A stretch of DNA of 64,000 bases from Brevibacillus laterosporus (GCF_030489605.1 NZ_JAUKFY010000021.1:1-64000); one strand, 5' to 3'; shown: positions 30,357-40,084, numbered from the stretch's first letter. Translations and numbers: made by a program. Notes: generated by a model from the letters alone, not told the origin.

Positions 30357-30638
30357 TACATCCTGTACACGTTTTATGATTGTTCTTCGTCTTCCTAAGA
30401 TAGTTTTCTACATGCAAAAAGGCTCACTCCAGTTGTAACAAGCGGAATAAGCCTTCTAAGTGTGGTTTAAGTTTATAATAAGATATTCAAGTTTCACATC
30501 AGACTCTGTTTACCTTGTACAACGTGCGGTGTACGGCCTAACTGTAAAAAAGCACACCCTCTTTTGACTAATGAATAATATAACTTTTTTCCCAGTACTG
30601 CTCAAGTACTATCAATTGTATTTTGGTTTACTTATCAG

Positions 30639-31268
30639 CTATTTGATAGAATTCATTAACTCGAAGAAGTATTTTGGTTCATGAGTCTGATAAAGATTGA
30701 ACCATGAATGTAATGTTTCTGGTGCAAATACATCTAGCACCTTCAATACATGCATCGCAAATTCCAACGGAGCTATTCCTGATGCAGTAACTAAATTCCC
30801 ATCAGTTACTGCTGGTTCCATTTCATAATATTTTTCTCCAATATAATTAGGACAAATCATTTTCATATATTCTAGATTGTTGCTTGTGTGCCTTCTTGAG
30901 TCTAGCAATCCCATCTTTGCAAGTCCCACTGTGGCACCACAAATCGCCGCAACAACAGTGCCTTCTTTTAAAGATTTAGAAACCTTTTTCAATATGGCTT
31001 CGTGAACGGCTTCTATCCAAGTATTTCCGCCCGGAAGAACTAAAACATCAGTACTTTCCAAAATACACTCATCAATAGAAATACTAGGCAGTATTTTCAA
31101 TCCTCCCATTGTAGTAACAGGATTTTTATCAACGCCTACTGCAACCACCTCTAAAGGCGCTAATTCTTTTTTAAAATACCTTCCCGAATTTAGTTCCGCA
31201 ATTAAATAACCTACCTCCCAGTCTGACATAGTGTCAAATACATAAAGATACACTTTTTTTGCATGCAT
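30639..31268 (-). CDS. DJ-1/PfpI family protein (class I glutamine amidotransferase-like)
   Basis: 209 residues. Nucleophile elbow AAICGATVGLA (Cys110) with the acidic partner Glu18 (SDWEVG), then LVLPGGNTW and the SGIAPLEFAMHVL block. Full family length. Members include glyoxalase III-like deglycases, proteases and transcription factors, and function here is not settled. It lies downstream of a WYL regulator gene in the same direction but behind that gene's terminator, so it probably has its own promoter in the 54-base gap or depends on read-through. Confidence 0.88.
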   Translation of the reverse strand: MHAKKVYLYVFDTMSDWEVGYLIAELNSGRYFKKELAPLEVVAVGVDKNPVTTMGGLKILPSISIDECILESTDVLVLPGGNTWIEAVHEAILKKVSKSLKEGTVVAAICGATVGLAKMGLLDSRRHTSNNLEYMKMICPNYIGEKYYEMEPAVTDGNLVTASGIAPLEFAMHVLKVLDVFAPETLHSWFNLYQTHEPKYFFELMNSIK

Positions 31269-31313
31269 TACACATACTCCTTTTGTAATTGATTAATCGA
31301 TATACCCTATTAT

Positions 31314-31347
31314 AAAAAAACTTTACTGACATCTTCCGTCAGTAAAG
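31314..31347 (-). terminator. Terminator overlapping the WYL regulator stop codon
   Basis: Stem GTC-AGTAAAG type, CTTTACTGAC / GTCAGTAAAG, perfect 10 bp with a 7-base loop, then T7 on the minus strand. The upstream arm includes the last codons of the WYL gene, whose stop lies inside the stem at 31323. Confidence 0.85.
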
Positions 31348-32312
31348 TTTTCAAAGTTGTAATAATTAATTAACTCATATAGAACTTCAATAAGTTTTTG
31401 CTTCAAACTTATTGGTTCAATTACTTGAATAGATTTGCCATAAGGTAAAAGTAAATACGGTACATACGTATGAATTGCTTCTTCTTCTAGTAAAAATATC
31501 GCTTTCTTTGAAGTCCGTTCTTTAAAATGATGTCCTAAAAACCAATGCTGGCATAAGTTATCCAACGCACTTGTCTTACCACCAACAACTAGAGGCATAA
31601 GTCCTTGCTTATCTTCTGTTTCTGGAAGTAGGTTTTTCATAAAAAATTCACCTGCCGAAAAAAACTTTGGACGATTGAAGGTACCTTCTGTTTGAATGAT
31701 ACTGACAATTCGCCCCACTCTAAAACTGCGGATTTCATTCCTTAGATGACAAAATGCAATGACATACCAGTTATTATTCCAATAAACAATTCCATATGGA
31801 TCAACAATCCTGCGCTTAGCTTGCTCTTCACGGCTTGTAAGGTATTCAATTTCTACAGATGATTCGTTTACTATACCTTGCTCCAATTTCTTCAATGTTG
31901 GCTCCATAGATGATTTTCCAATTGGACTTATTACTTCAAGCCCTTCTAAATGTTGCTTGATCATTCTTTCCTGCTCTTGATTTGAATACATTTTTAGCTT
32001 TGATGTTGCTCTGTTTAATGCCTCCCCTAAAAAATATCCAGCTTCTTTTGCAAAAACAGCAGCATGAAGTAATGCGGTTTGCTCATCAACATCAAAAAGA
32101 AGAGGACTTTCAATAAAATTCTTCAACAGGGTATACCCCCCATTATGACCCGTGTCAGATATAATCGGCACACCACTGGCAGAAAGTGCATCAATATAAC
32201 GGTAAACAGTCCTTATATTAACCTCTAACTTTTCAGATATTTGTTTTGCAGTAATTTTCCTCTCTGAATTCAACATCCATAGAATCGCCATCATATTGTC
32301 AATTTTAGACAT
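31323..32312 (-). CDS. YafY-family HTH and WYL-domain transcriptional regulator
   Basis: 329 residues. N-terminal HTH_11 (5-55, KITAKQISEKLEVNIRTVYRYIDAL), middle helical linker, WYL domain (about 145-215, VDPYGIVYWNNNWYVIAFCHLRNEIRSFRVGRI) with the conserved Arg and Trp/Tyr ligands, and a C-terminal WCX extension. WYL domains sense nucleotides or small ligands. Probable control of the DJ-1 gene next door and of itself. A terminator is built into its 3' end. Confidence 0.88.
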   Translation of the reverse strand: MSKIDNMMAILWMLNSERKITAKQISEKLEVNIRTVYRYIDALSASGVPIISDTGHNGGYTLLKNFIESPLLFDVDEQTALLHAAVFAKEAGYFLGEALNRATSKLKMYSNQEQERMIKQHLEGLEVISPIGKSSMEPTLKKLEQGIVNESSVEIEYLTSREEQAKRRIVDPYGIVYWNNNWYVIAFCHLRNEIRSFRVGRIVSIIQTEGTFNRPKFFSAGEFFMKNLLPETEDKQGLMPLVVGGKTSALDNLCQHWFLGHHFKERTSKKAIFLLEEEAIHTYVPYLLLPYGKSIQVIEPISLKQKLIEVLYELINYYNFENFTDGRCQ

Positions 32313-32726
32313 AATATTTCACCTCAATATTCCGCTCTATACGAACGTGTTCAATAGCAGTAAATTCATTTTGCTTAACATTTTTAATGTTGCTAGTGTA
32401 CTTTAACCGGTTCACTGTACTTTATCTAAACACATAGTGCAGTTGAATCAAAGCATAGACATCAGTATTTAAAGCCAAAACCATTCTGATAGTAGAGTAG
32501 TTTCTTCAAGTAAAAGACCCTTTTTTAATCTTTGATGATGTATGCATACAAGCCTGACTATACTCTTCCCTCACTTCAAACTCAACTTGGGCATAGTGCA
32601 ATACTACAATTCAAGCACATACCCGCACATGAGAAGAGCAACAAAAGGCTGCGGCTGATCGTGTATCAAGATAGAATTAAAAAGAAGCTAGTAACATCAC
32701 TAGCTCTATTAACTTAATGATAATTA

Positions 32727-32805
32727 TGTAAAGTTTAGGGGTCACTGACCTGTTTTACTACTTTCCAACAAGAGATAATCCATTTTTTAGGAACCAAATT
32801 CCTCC
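32727..32805 (+). repeat. IS-end-like repeat, copy 2
   Basis: About 80% identical to 11318-11395, with the same GTAAA-CTTAGGGGT, CACTGACCTG and ATAATCCATTTTTTAGG blocks, but with no transposase beside it: a solo relic. It sits inside the 968-base gap 32313-33281, which otherwise holds only short relics. Confidence 0.5.
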
Positions 32806-32954
32806 CCCAATCCTCACAGCCTTATCCTTCATTCCCATTTGACTGTAAAAAACCCATTAACCTTGTGTAAATAGCGAATAATATCTTTTGCTATTTCTGG
32901 CTTACTGTTGTTTCCTCCTTATCATATTTAGCTTAGCTAGAACATACTTCTCAG

Positions 32955-33046
32955 TTATCCAATAAGCTTATCTGGATAACCAGGATCAGTCGCATATCCA
33001 AGCAACAAATCCGTATTTGACGCCACTATCTCTGCGATGTACGGAC
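32955..33046 (-). pseudogene. Coding relic with YATDPGYPDKL motif
   Basis: Minus frame AVRPYIAEIVASNTDLLLG then YATDPGYPDKLIG-stop. The YATDPxYxxKL motif is typical of the C-terminal end of glucosaminidase (LytD/FlgJ-like) domains. Too short to be a gene; a fragment of a wall hydrolase is the most likely source. Confidence 0.35.
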
Positions 33047-33281
33047 GAACAGCCTATCCGGCGTTTAACCGTGTGAATGATACCCATACGTCCGACACAG
33101 CTTTAAGACTACTAAATGATGCTAAACTTTTGCTTTATATTACATTACCTAGGGGCGAAACGATTTGGGGCTGGGCTAAGTTAGTTGTACACAGTTCTCA
33201 TATTTAAATCATAACAGTGAGTTTTTGATAATACACATCAATACTGTCAGGACAATCATCTGAAGGGAGGAATAACAGGTT

Positions 33282-34505
33282 GTGAAAGCAATACGATTTC
33301 AAGCAACCATTCCTCGTTATTTATCAAGTAAAACGTTGGGACGTTTTTTCCCCTCCGTATTTTACGGTCCAATGTCATGCATTAGTTATGATGATGTAAA
33401 GGAGCCATCCTTACCTAATCAAGAATGGGTAAAGATTAGGGTCAAGTTTTGCGGTATATGTGGAAGTGATCTAAATCTCATTTTTCTTCACGACAGCCCT
33501 GCTACTTCTCCTTTTGCTTCATTTCCCTTTACGATCGGCCATGAAATAGTTGGTGTAATAGAGGAATTGGGACGAGAAGTAAAAAATCTGTCCGTAGGCG
33601 AACGAGTTGTGATTGATCCTATCCTGTCATGTGAGGCAAGGGGATTTCATGAGCCATGCCCAGCTTGTCACAGGGGTGACTTTAGCCTGTGTGAGCGAAT
33701 GACCATAGGCGATGTTTCGCCTGGGCTACTTATCGGGGCCTGCCGGGATACGGGAGGTGGCTGGAGTCCCCGTTTGGTTGCTCACCAGAGTCAGATCCTT
33801 AAGGTACCCCAGGATGTATGTGATCTTAATGCGGTGATGACTGATCCGTTCGCCACTGCCTTGCACGGCGTCATGCGAGACCAGCCTCGGGATAATGAAA
33901 CAGTTCTGGTTATCGGAGCAGGAGTGATTGGTATTTGTGTTATCGCAGCTATCCGCTCACTTGGAAGTAAAGCTCGTGTGATCGTTTTAGTAAAACATCC
34001 GTTTCAAGCGCAAATGGCACGCCGTTATGGAGCCGATGAAGTGGTATTGCTATCATCCCAATCTGATTATAATCAGCAATTGGCGGATCTTTTGGGAGCA
34101 AGAGTATTGAAGCCGATCTTTGGGAGTCCGGTTATTCAAGGAGGAGCGGACATCGTCTACGAGTGTGTTGGAAAGGATCAAAGTATTAACGATTCACTGC
34201 GATTTGCCAAAAGTAAGGGGAAAGTAAACTTGTTGGGAGTGGCTAGTATTCCCCATAAAGTAGATTGGACCCCAATTTGGTTAAATGAACTTGATATAAA
34301 AGGAAGTTTTGCCTGCGGCACGGAGGAATACCAGGGAGAGCGACTTCGTACCTATGCCCTTGGGCTAAACTTGATGCGCTCCGGTAAAGTTGACTTGGCT
34401 TCTTTAGTAACCCACCGCTTCCCGTTAGATCAGTACCGTGAAGCCATTGAGACCGCTGCGGGTAAGGGAAGAACGGGTGCGATAAAAGTTATTTTCGAAC
34501 CTTAA
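33282..34505 (+). CDS. Zinc-dependent alcohol/polyol dehydrogenase (MDR family)
   Basis: 407 residues from GTG 33282, behind GGGAGG about 12 bases upstream. Catalytic zinc ligands: Cys in FCGICGSD (about 59), His in TIGHEIVG (about 86). Structural zinc cysteines lie in EPCPACHRGDFSLCE (about 119-133). Rossmann motif VIGAGVIGI (about 207-215). A 35-residue N-terminal extension precedes the usual start. It should oxidise a polyol or reduce an aldehyde with NAD(P)H. With the aldolase gene 62 bases downstream it forms a two-gene plus-strand operon facing three lipid genes, so the substrate may be a glycerol-like head group, but this is inference. Confidence 0.9.
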   Translation: MKAIRFQATIPRYLSSKTLGRFFPSVFYGPMSCISYDDVKEPSLPNQEWVKIRVKFCGICGSDLNLIFLHDSPATSPFASFPFTIGHEIVGVIEELGREVKNLSVGERVVIDPILSCEARGFHEPCPACHRGDFSLCERMTIGDVSPGLLIGACRDTGGGWSPRLVAHQSQILKVPQDVCDLNAVMTDPFATALHGVMRDQPRDNETVLVIGAGVIGICVIAAIRSLGSKARVIVLVKHPFQAQMARRYGADEVVLLSSQSDYNQQLADLLGARVLKPIFGSPVIQGGADIVYECVGKDQSINDSLRFAKSKGKVNLLGVASIPHKVDWTPIWLNELDIKGSFACGTEEYQGERLRTYALGLNLMRSGKVDLASLVTHRFPLDQYREAIETAAGKGRTGAIKVIFEP

Positions 34506-34567
34506 GCTTTCCTGAACGATATAAAAATTGTCGTTTCTCATGAGAATGCTGAGAGTGAGGGATTGAA

Positions 34568-35653
34568 ATGAAATTTTCTTTTGTTGGACAGTTAAACAGC
34601 CCTAATGTAAAATGGTTTGCCGACGGGATAAATAGGGAGCTCGTTGCCGAAAGATATCAATATTGCGAAGAATCAGCCGATAATATACGGATTATTTTTA
34701 ATTTTGTTGATCAGGATAATATGAAACCTTACCGCCGGAAAGCACAAGCTACTTTTTGCGCCGCAGTGATAGAAACAAATAAAGTCCCTGACGATATTAT
34801 AAAGGAAGCTTACCCTATTTTAATCCGTACTTTGTCTAATCTTTTAATTTACATTATCCGATCGCAGGAAACACTCGAAGCCTATTTTATCACCCTTGAA
34901 CGAGGATGTTACTCCGTTCCTTACACAGATACAAACGATGAACTGTTTTTTTCCAGAGTAAAGGAAAGGCTGATCCCTATCGCTTCCTCTCGATTGGTGA
35001 TTAATAACGAATTTCACTGTGACTTGCCTGAAGAACTATGGAATGGTGATGAAAAAAGCGCACAACTTATCGAAGCAGGAAGCAATTTGGATGCGCTTGA
35101 CCTTCTGCCAGCTCCTTTTCCAATGGAAGAACTGCTCAACCCCCAAGATTTTCGTCATGTCAAACGACTTTTTGGAATAGGCGGTTTAAGTTATGGGAAT
35201 TTGAGTGTACGAAAAGAGGGACAACAATTTTGGATGAGTGCCAGCGGGGTAAACAAGGGAGATATGCAAGTGATCGGACGGGACATCCTGCTCGTCATGG
35301 GATACAATGAGGAACGAAATGCCATGCTTCTCAATATCCCTCCGCACATCAAACCTCGCCGGGTGTCTGTTGATGCCATCGAGCATTGGATGATTTACAC
35401 TCGGCATCCTGAGGTAGAAGCAATTATTCATATCCACGCCTGGATGGACGGGGTTCACTCCACGGAAATAAATTACCCATGCGGTACTTGGGAATTGGCG
35501 AAGGCCGTATCAGATCTGGTCAGCCAGGCAGATGATCCTTCGAGAGCCATTATTGGTTTGAAGAACCATGGTTTGACGATTACCGGAACAAGCCTTGAAG
35601 ATATTTTTGAGCGTATCGATGGGCGCATCATTCGTCAGGTCCCTATGACCTAA
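34568..35653 (+). CDS. Two-domain protein with C-terminal class II aldolase/adducin domain
   Basis: 361 residues. The first 185 residues do not match a family I know; they are alpha/beta, with conserved-looking aromatic residues. The rest is a class II aldolase/adducin domain: GGLSYGNLSVRKEG (substrate loop), SASGVNKG, the zinc pair HIH in IIHIHAWMDG (about 292-294) and the third His in LKNHGLTITG (about 335). So the metal site is complete. Such enzymes make or break C-C bonds in sugar phosphates, or act as decarboxylases or dehydratases. The 3' end overlaps the convergent lipase gene by 11 bases. A GTGAGGG binding site precedes ATG 34568. Confidence 0.8.
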   Translation: MKFSFVGQLNSPNVKWFADGINRELVAERYQYCEESADNIRIIFNFVDQDNMKPYRRKAQATFCAAVIETNKVPDDIIKEAYPILIRTLSNLLIYIIRSQETLEAYFITLERGCYSVPYTDTNDELFFSRVKERLIPIASSRLVINNEFHCDLPEELWNGDEKSAQLIEAGSNLDALDLLPAPFPMEELLNPQDFRHVKRLFGIGGLSYGNLSVRKEGQQFWMSASGVNKGDMQVIGRDILLVMGYNEERNAMLLNIPPHIKPRRVSVDAIEHWMIYTRHPEVEAIIHIHAWMDGVHSTEINYPCGTWELAKAVSDLVSQADDPSRAIIGLKNHGLTITGTSLEDIFERIDGRIIRQVPMT

Positions 35654-36482
35654 CAGATATCCACTCAAAGATATTAGTTACTGCTTCCTCATGGCGATGC
35701 TCATGCAATGGTCTATGTCCCCCATCTGAAAACATTACATACCCTTTATCATCGTTAGGAATCGAATGAAAAAAATTCTCTAGTAATCTTTGATCAATCA
35801 AAGTGTCTTGTTGACCGTAGAGAATCAAAGTGGGGAGGTTATACTTTGCAACTTCTGACAAGGCACGGACTCCGCTTTGTAGCATTTCGGCAAACCATCG
35901 CGGGGTATATTGAATGGTAAACAAAGGATCAAGTAAGCTTTCAGAGGAACTCCCCAGTAAAATCGACCTTGACCAACTCCACTTGAAAGGTTCAATCGGT
36001 AGACGGGGTGTTATCCTTGATAGTAATTGAGCCATTTTTTTTAGCGGATAAGGTATGGAAAAACCCATTCCCAATACGGGAGATGATAAAATCACGCCTT
36101 TTGCCCTTCCATAGTATTCCTGACCGTAGCGAATCACGATCAGCCCACCCAAGCTATGACCTAATAAGAAAATAGGCAGGCCCGGGTATCGATCTTGCAG
36201 CAGGATAATCAATGCTTCCAAATCATCTAGGTATTCTTCAAAATGATTGATATGGCCGCGATGTCCTTCAGATTTGCCAAACCCTCGTAGATCGGGAGTA
36301 ATAAGCCCGATTTGATGACGCAAGGACTCCTCTCCTATATGGGAATAATAACCTGAATGTTCTCCGGAACCATGGAGTAAAACCATTAATGCCCGGGGTT
36401 CTGCCGGAATCCAGATGCGATAATAGATATAAACTCCCTGCGCTCCAATATAATGGCTGCTTATACAAGAATCTCTTTTCAT
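35643..36482 (-). CDS. Alpha/beta hydrolase, monoacylglycerol lipase type
   Basis: 279 residues. Oxyanion motif HGSGEHSGYY (37-46), nucleophile elbow GHSLGG (Ser110), catalytic Asp in YGQQDTLID and His in SDGGHRPLHE near the C-terminus: the serine hydrolase_4 pattern of monoacylglycerol lipases and lysophospholipases. No signal peptide, so it is cytoplasmic. Last gene of a minus operon with the glycosyltransferase and diacylglycerol kinase. It would release fatty acid from monoacylglycerol or a glycolipid. Confidence 0.88.
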   Translation of the reverse strand: MKRDSCISSHYIGAQGVYIYYRIWIPAEPRALMVLLHGSGEHSGYYSHIGEESLRHQIGLITPDLRGFGKSEGHRGHINHFEEYLDDLEALIILLQDRYPGLPIFLLGHSLGGLIVIRYGQEYYGRAKGVILSSPVLGMGFSIPYPLKKMAQLLSRITPRLPIEPFKWSWSRSILLGSSSESLLDPLFTIQYTPRWFAEMLQSGVRALSEVAKYNLPTLILYGQQDTLIDQRLLENFFHSIPNDDKGYVMFSDGGHRPLHEHRHEEAVTNIFEWISVRS

Positions 36483-36609
36483 TAGGACACCCTCCGAAGG
36501 AAGCTTTCACGTTATTCAGATTAAGCAATTTCGCATGCATTCAAACAATGTATGCTGCGGAAGACATTTGGATTGTGGGTTATTCGGAGGGTCCCTCTGC
36601 TAAAAGAGG

Positions 36610-37728
36610 TTACGGGACGAGGAGTTTCATAATAGATCTGTAACTCTCCAAAGGATCTATTTTTTGTTTAAAAGTAACGATTCGTCTCTGTAACAACTCG
36701 ACTTCTCGCGGAGAAAAAAGCAATTTTTGAATCCATTCTTCCACTTCTATTAAGCTATCCACCTTTATCGCGAATCGATTTTGAACCAAAAAGTCACAAT
36801 TTTTCTCCTCGTGTCCGGGAATCGGCTTGTACAAGAGCATAGGAATACCCTTTAACAATGCTTCATAGCAACTTACCCCGCCTGGCTTCGTAATAATTAA
36901 ATCAGAGGCATCCATCCATTCATCAATGATATCAACAAATTCCAAAATACGAATATGTGGATGATGGAAATTTCTATTTTTCGATAATGATTGTTTTAAA
37001 GTTTGATTGTATCCGGTGCATATTACCACCTGTAAATCTTCTCTCCATTTTGTAAGCATATGAGCCACTCGCCCAATACCACCCAAACCCAATCCCCCGC
37101 CCATGAGCATAACGGTCGGAATGTTCTTCAATTGTAATTTTCGCCGTATTTCTTGCTTGCCATTCTTGGTCCAAAACTTCGTCTTTGTCGGTATCCCGGT
37201 TATCATAATACGATTTTGTTGTATACCCAAATTAATTAATTCTTGCTGCACACCGTCACTTGAAACCAAGTAGAGATCTACCTCCGGCTGAGCATAGACA
37301 CCATGTGCGTGAAAATCAGTGATTACGGTACACAGATTCAATGGACAACCCAACCTTTTTAATCTAGACACCGATGAACTGCTAAAGGGATGAGTGCAGA
37401 TGACCAGGTTAGGCTTTTCATGTTCAAGAAGAGCTTCAATTTTGCGGTGAAACAGTTGATAAATGATGAATTGGTATCCTTTCGAAAGAGGTTGATCTTG
37501 TTTTTTTTGATATGTTTTTCCCCACAGATAAGGATATGTAGTGATTAGCTTCACGTAAAAACGAAACATGAGAGTCGTCGTAAGAGGGTTAAGCTCCTGG
37601 CCTAATTCTATAATTTTCGTATGAACGGAAGGGGCCAGAAGAGAAATTCCTTCCTTCAATGCCTCAGCTACTTTTGTATGACCAGCACCAAATGTTTCCG
37701 AGAGGATCAAAACCTTCTTAGTAATCAT
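36610..37728 (-). CDS. UgtP/MGDG-synthase-like glycosyltransferase (GT28)
   Basis: 372 residues. N-terminal MGDG synthase domain with GAGHTKVAEAL (14-24) and a basic amphipathic region for membrane binding; C-terminal GT28 domain with MGGGLGLGGIGRV (about 208-220) and the nucleotide-sugar block KPGGVSCYEALLKGIPML (about 300-317). Relatives transfer glucose or galactose from UDP-sugar to diacylglycerol, giving membrane glycolipids and lipoteichoic acid anchors. Gap of 36 bases to the diacylglycerol kinase upstream and 127 to the lipase downstream. No other UgtP is in the window, so whether this is the housekeeping enzyme cannot be said. Confidence 0.9.
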   Translation of the reverse strand: MITKKVLILSETFGAGHTKVAEALKEGISLLAPSVHTKIIELGQELNPLTTTLMFRFYVKLITTYPYLWGKTYQKKQDQPLSKGYQFIIYQLFHRKIEALLEHEKPNLVICTHPFSSSSVSRLKRLGCPLNLCTVITDFHAHGVYAQPEVDLYLVSSDGVQQELINLGIQQNRIMITGIPTKTKFWTKNGKQEIRRKLQLKNIPTVMLMGGGLGLGGIGRVAHMLTKWREDLQVVICTGYNQTLKQSLSKNRNFHHPHIRILEFVDIIDEWMDASDLIITKPGGVSCYEALLKGIPMLLYKPIPGHEEKNCDFLVQNRFAIKVDSLIEVEEWIQKLLFSPREVELLQRRIVTFKQKIDPLESYRSIMKLLVP

Positions 37729-37764
37729 TTATTCACTCGTTACACTGTGATTTTTATCAAAAGG

Positions 37765-38652
37765 TCACACAATGTAAAGCCCTTCTTTTTTTATGGTGAG
37801 TTGTATAGGGGTTTCACCAACAATCTCACCATCTCCATGAGTAATCATCGGCGAAGTTGACATGATTGTAAGATGTTTCCCAGTCAAAGTGGTGATGGCC
37901 CGATTAAATATATGCGTTCCACGAAATACTCGGGGTAACAGTTTTACCAGCTTCCACCGCGAAATACCGTGAACAATACAAACGTCAAAGACACCGTCGT
38001 CACATTTAGCATTAGGGCAAATCATCATTCCCCCACCATAGAATGGGCTATTAGCAACTGCGATCAACCATACGTCTGAAAAGGTTTGTTCTCTATCGTC
38101 AATTACGATGCTTACTTCCGTCGCCCGATAAAGGAACAAAACCTTAAAAAAACTGACGACGTAACAAAATTTCCCCAATCCTAAATGGTTTAGCCATTTT
38201 TTGTATTTTGCCTGATTGGTCACTTTTGCGACCTGACCGTCGAATCCCATTCCTGCGGCATTTATAAAAACCTCATCGTTTATAGAAACGATGTCAATTT
38301 TTCGTTTTTTCCCGTATAATGCTTTTTCAAGCGCTTTATTACTTTGTTTTGGAACCTGTAATCCTCTGGCAAAATCATTACCCGATCCAGCAGGTATAGA
38401 CCCCAGAGGTATCTCTGATCCTACTAATCCGTTTGCCACCTCATGAACAGTGCCGTCTCCACCTATTGCTATCACTAGGTTTACGCAATTTTGCTTCCTG
38501 ATTTCCTTTGCGATTTCGATGGCATGTCTTGGCCTTTCCGTAAACGCCACCTGATATTCAATGTTCTTTTTCATAAGTAAATGCTCTATATATTTCCAGA
38601 CCTTATGTCCCTTTCCATTACCTGAAGCCCTATTGACAATAAACCAAATCAT
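37765..38652 (-). CDS. Diacylglycerol/lipid kinase (DagK/YegS/BmrU family)
   Basis: 295 residues, usual length. Nucleotide-binding motifs NRASGNGKG (7-15), AIGGDGTVHEVANGL (about 62-76) and IPAGSGNDFARGL (about 84-96), followed by the beta-sandwich domain with a conserved DGVFDVCIV block and final C-terminal TPMITHGDGE loop. It phosphorylates diacylglycerol or a related lipid at the membrane face, recycling head-group-free lipid into phosphatidic acid. First gene of the minus operon, and the natural partner of the glycosyltransferase because both use diacylglycerol. Confidence 0.9.
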   Translation of the reverse strand: MIWFIVNRASGNGKGHKVWKYIEHLLMKKNIEYQVAFTERPRHAIEIAKEIRKQNCVNLVIAIGGDGTVHEVANGLVGSEIPLGSIPAGSGNDFARGLQVPKQSNKALEKALYGKKRKIDIVSINDEVFINAAGMGFDGQVAKVTNQAKYKKWLNHLGLGKFCYVVSFFKVLFLYRATEVSIVIDDREQTFSDVWLIAVANSPFYGGGMMICPNAKCDDGVFDVCIVHGISRWKLVKLLPRVFRGTHIFNRAITTLTGKHLTIMSTSPMITHGDGEIVGETPIQLTIKKEGLYIV

Positions 38653-38795
38653 TCCAATCCCTCATTAGAAAGATTTTTACATATAATGGTTCCCAATCAT
38701 ATAGTTTTTATACGATTTAGTCTCCCTCTGTGATAAACTTGTGGATTCTTTGAGCGATGTTACTGTAAATCGATCCTTTAATCGTCCATTTTAAC

Positions 38796-39833
38796 TTAAT
38801 ATTCAAGAAGAACACTTACTGGTCTGTGATCACTTGGTCGATTTTCGCGAAAAGTACCATTGTTTACGGTATGATGATTATACTCAACATGGTGTATAGT
38901 TCCGGAATCGGGTACTCTTCTAAGCCCACTAGTAGCTGTGAGACTAGGGGAAAGCAGTATATGGTCTAAGAAGAGATGCTTGTTTTTTTCTCCCGTAACA
39001 AAATCGTCAAATATAGCAGTATAGCGATCTTGAGGATTGACATCATGCTGGGCGTGGTAAAAAATCAACTCTGGTTCAAAAGCAGATCCTACTAAAACAT
39101 CAATCGTATTATGAGCTAGATAATTCTCAAAGTAATCCATACCTGGCCCATCATTCAAGTCGCCAAGAATGATAATCTTTGCCTTCATATTGTCTTTTAA
39201 GATAGTGTCAATGTACTGCCTCACTCGCATAGCCTCAGTAGAGTTCCGTCTACGGTTTCTAAGAGCCTCGTGAACATAGTTTTGCCGAGTCGCACAATTC
39301 TCCCACAATTCTCTGCCTTTGTTGACAAAACTTGATTTAGTATGGAGCACGATAAGTTGTAAGGAATCGTCTTCTATTTGAATGTTGATAACGAGCGGTA
39401 AGCGAGTAAACTTGTATGTTTCTAGAAATTCATTACCATTAACATCTGCCAACCATCCGTCAGTTAAACTTGCAATGTCGGCGGAAGGTGCCAATCTCAA
39501 AGAATTGACAGCATTGGGTTTATAAAGTATTGCTGGTCTTTGTTCATTTCCTGAATCGCTGAGAATAAACTTGTAGATCGGCACTCCATTATTAGAGAGG
39601 TATTGTTGTATGAAGAGCTCCAACTCTGCAGGGCGACTAGGTCCTTCCTGTATAGCCAAAATATCTGGATCGATCTCACGAATAGTATCTGCTGCACGCC
39701 TTGCCGTTTCATCAGTGTTAGAGGTATGATCTTCCCGTCTGAAAGTAGGTCTAAAGGCAACAGGGTCTGAATCCTTTGTGAACCAATCATTCATCCATTC
39801 AATGTTAAAACTGGCTATTCTAATTGTAGGCAT
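38796..39833 (-). CDS. Endonuclease/exonuclease/phosphatase (EEP) family protein
   Basis: 345 residues from ATG 39833 (MPTIRIASFNIEWM); GGAG lies nine bases upstream, while an upstream ATG at 39869 lacks one. DNase I-like fold motifs are in order: FNIEWM (Asn), ILAIQEGP (metal Glu), VLHTKSS, LGDLNDGPG (Asp/Asn), LDHILLSP and SDHRPV (catalytic His). No signal peptide, so it acts in the cytoplasm. Substrate could be nucleic acid, a phosphoinositide-like lipid or a nucleotide. Its position beside the lipid kinase operon is suggestive but it lies in a separate transcription unit. Confidence 0.85.
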   Translation of the reverse strand: MPTIRIASFNIEWMNDWFTKDSDPVAFRPTFRREDHTSNTDETARRAADTIREIDPDILAIQEGPSRPAELELFIQQYLSNNGVPIYKFILSDSGNEQRPAILYKPNAVNSLRLAPSADIASLTDGWLADVNGNEFLETYKFTRLPLVINIQIEDDSLQLIVLHTKSSFVNKGRELWENCATRQNYVHEALRNRRRNSTEAMRVRQYIDTILKDNMKAKIIILGDLNDGPGMDYFENYLAHNTIDVLVGSAFEPELIFYHAQHDVNPQDRYTAIFDDFVTGEKNKHLFLDHILLSPSLTATSGLRRVPDSGTIHHVEYNHHTVNNGTFRENRPSDHRPVSVLLEY

Positions 39834-39927
39834 TTCTTTGTATCTCCTTTTTAAGGATAGTTGGGGCAAGTTAGCATAGTTTGTATCTCTGACCTTTTAT
39901 GATTACATATGAGGATAAATGGCTTTT

Positions 39928-39971
39928 AAAACAAATAATCGACATAAAAATATTATGCCGATTATTTGTTT
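39928..39971. terminator. Bidirectional terminator hairpin
   Basis: Stem AAACAAATAATCG / CGATTATTTGTTT with an inner CATAA/TTATG stem, and a T run on the plus side. Lies between the EEP gene and the dehydratase operon. Confidence 0.7.
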
Positions 39972-40084
39972 TTTTATTTGATGTAAGCTATGTCTTTTCA
40001 AACTTTCAATCTAACGAGAGATAAAGATCAATAGTTATATCATCCGGGCTATTTCGCCTATCAAAATTAAAAAGAAAAATGACA

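Noticed and set aside
32532..32717. 61-codon plus ORF next to the IS-end repeat
   Set aside because: No binding site and no resemblance to a transposase or other family.
33010..33207. Plus frame opposite the YATDPGYPDKL relic
   Set aside because: Open and protein-like for about 60 codons but no known motif; the minus reading is better supported over the shared part.
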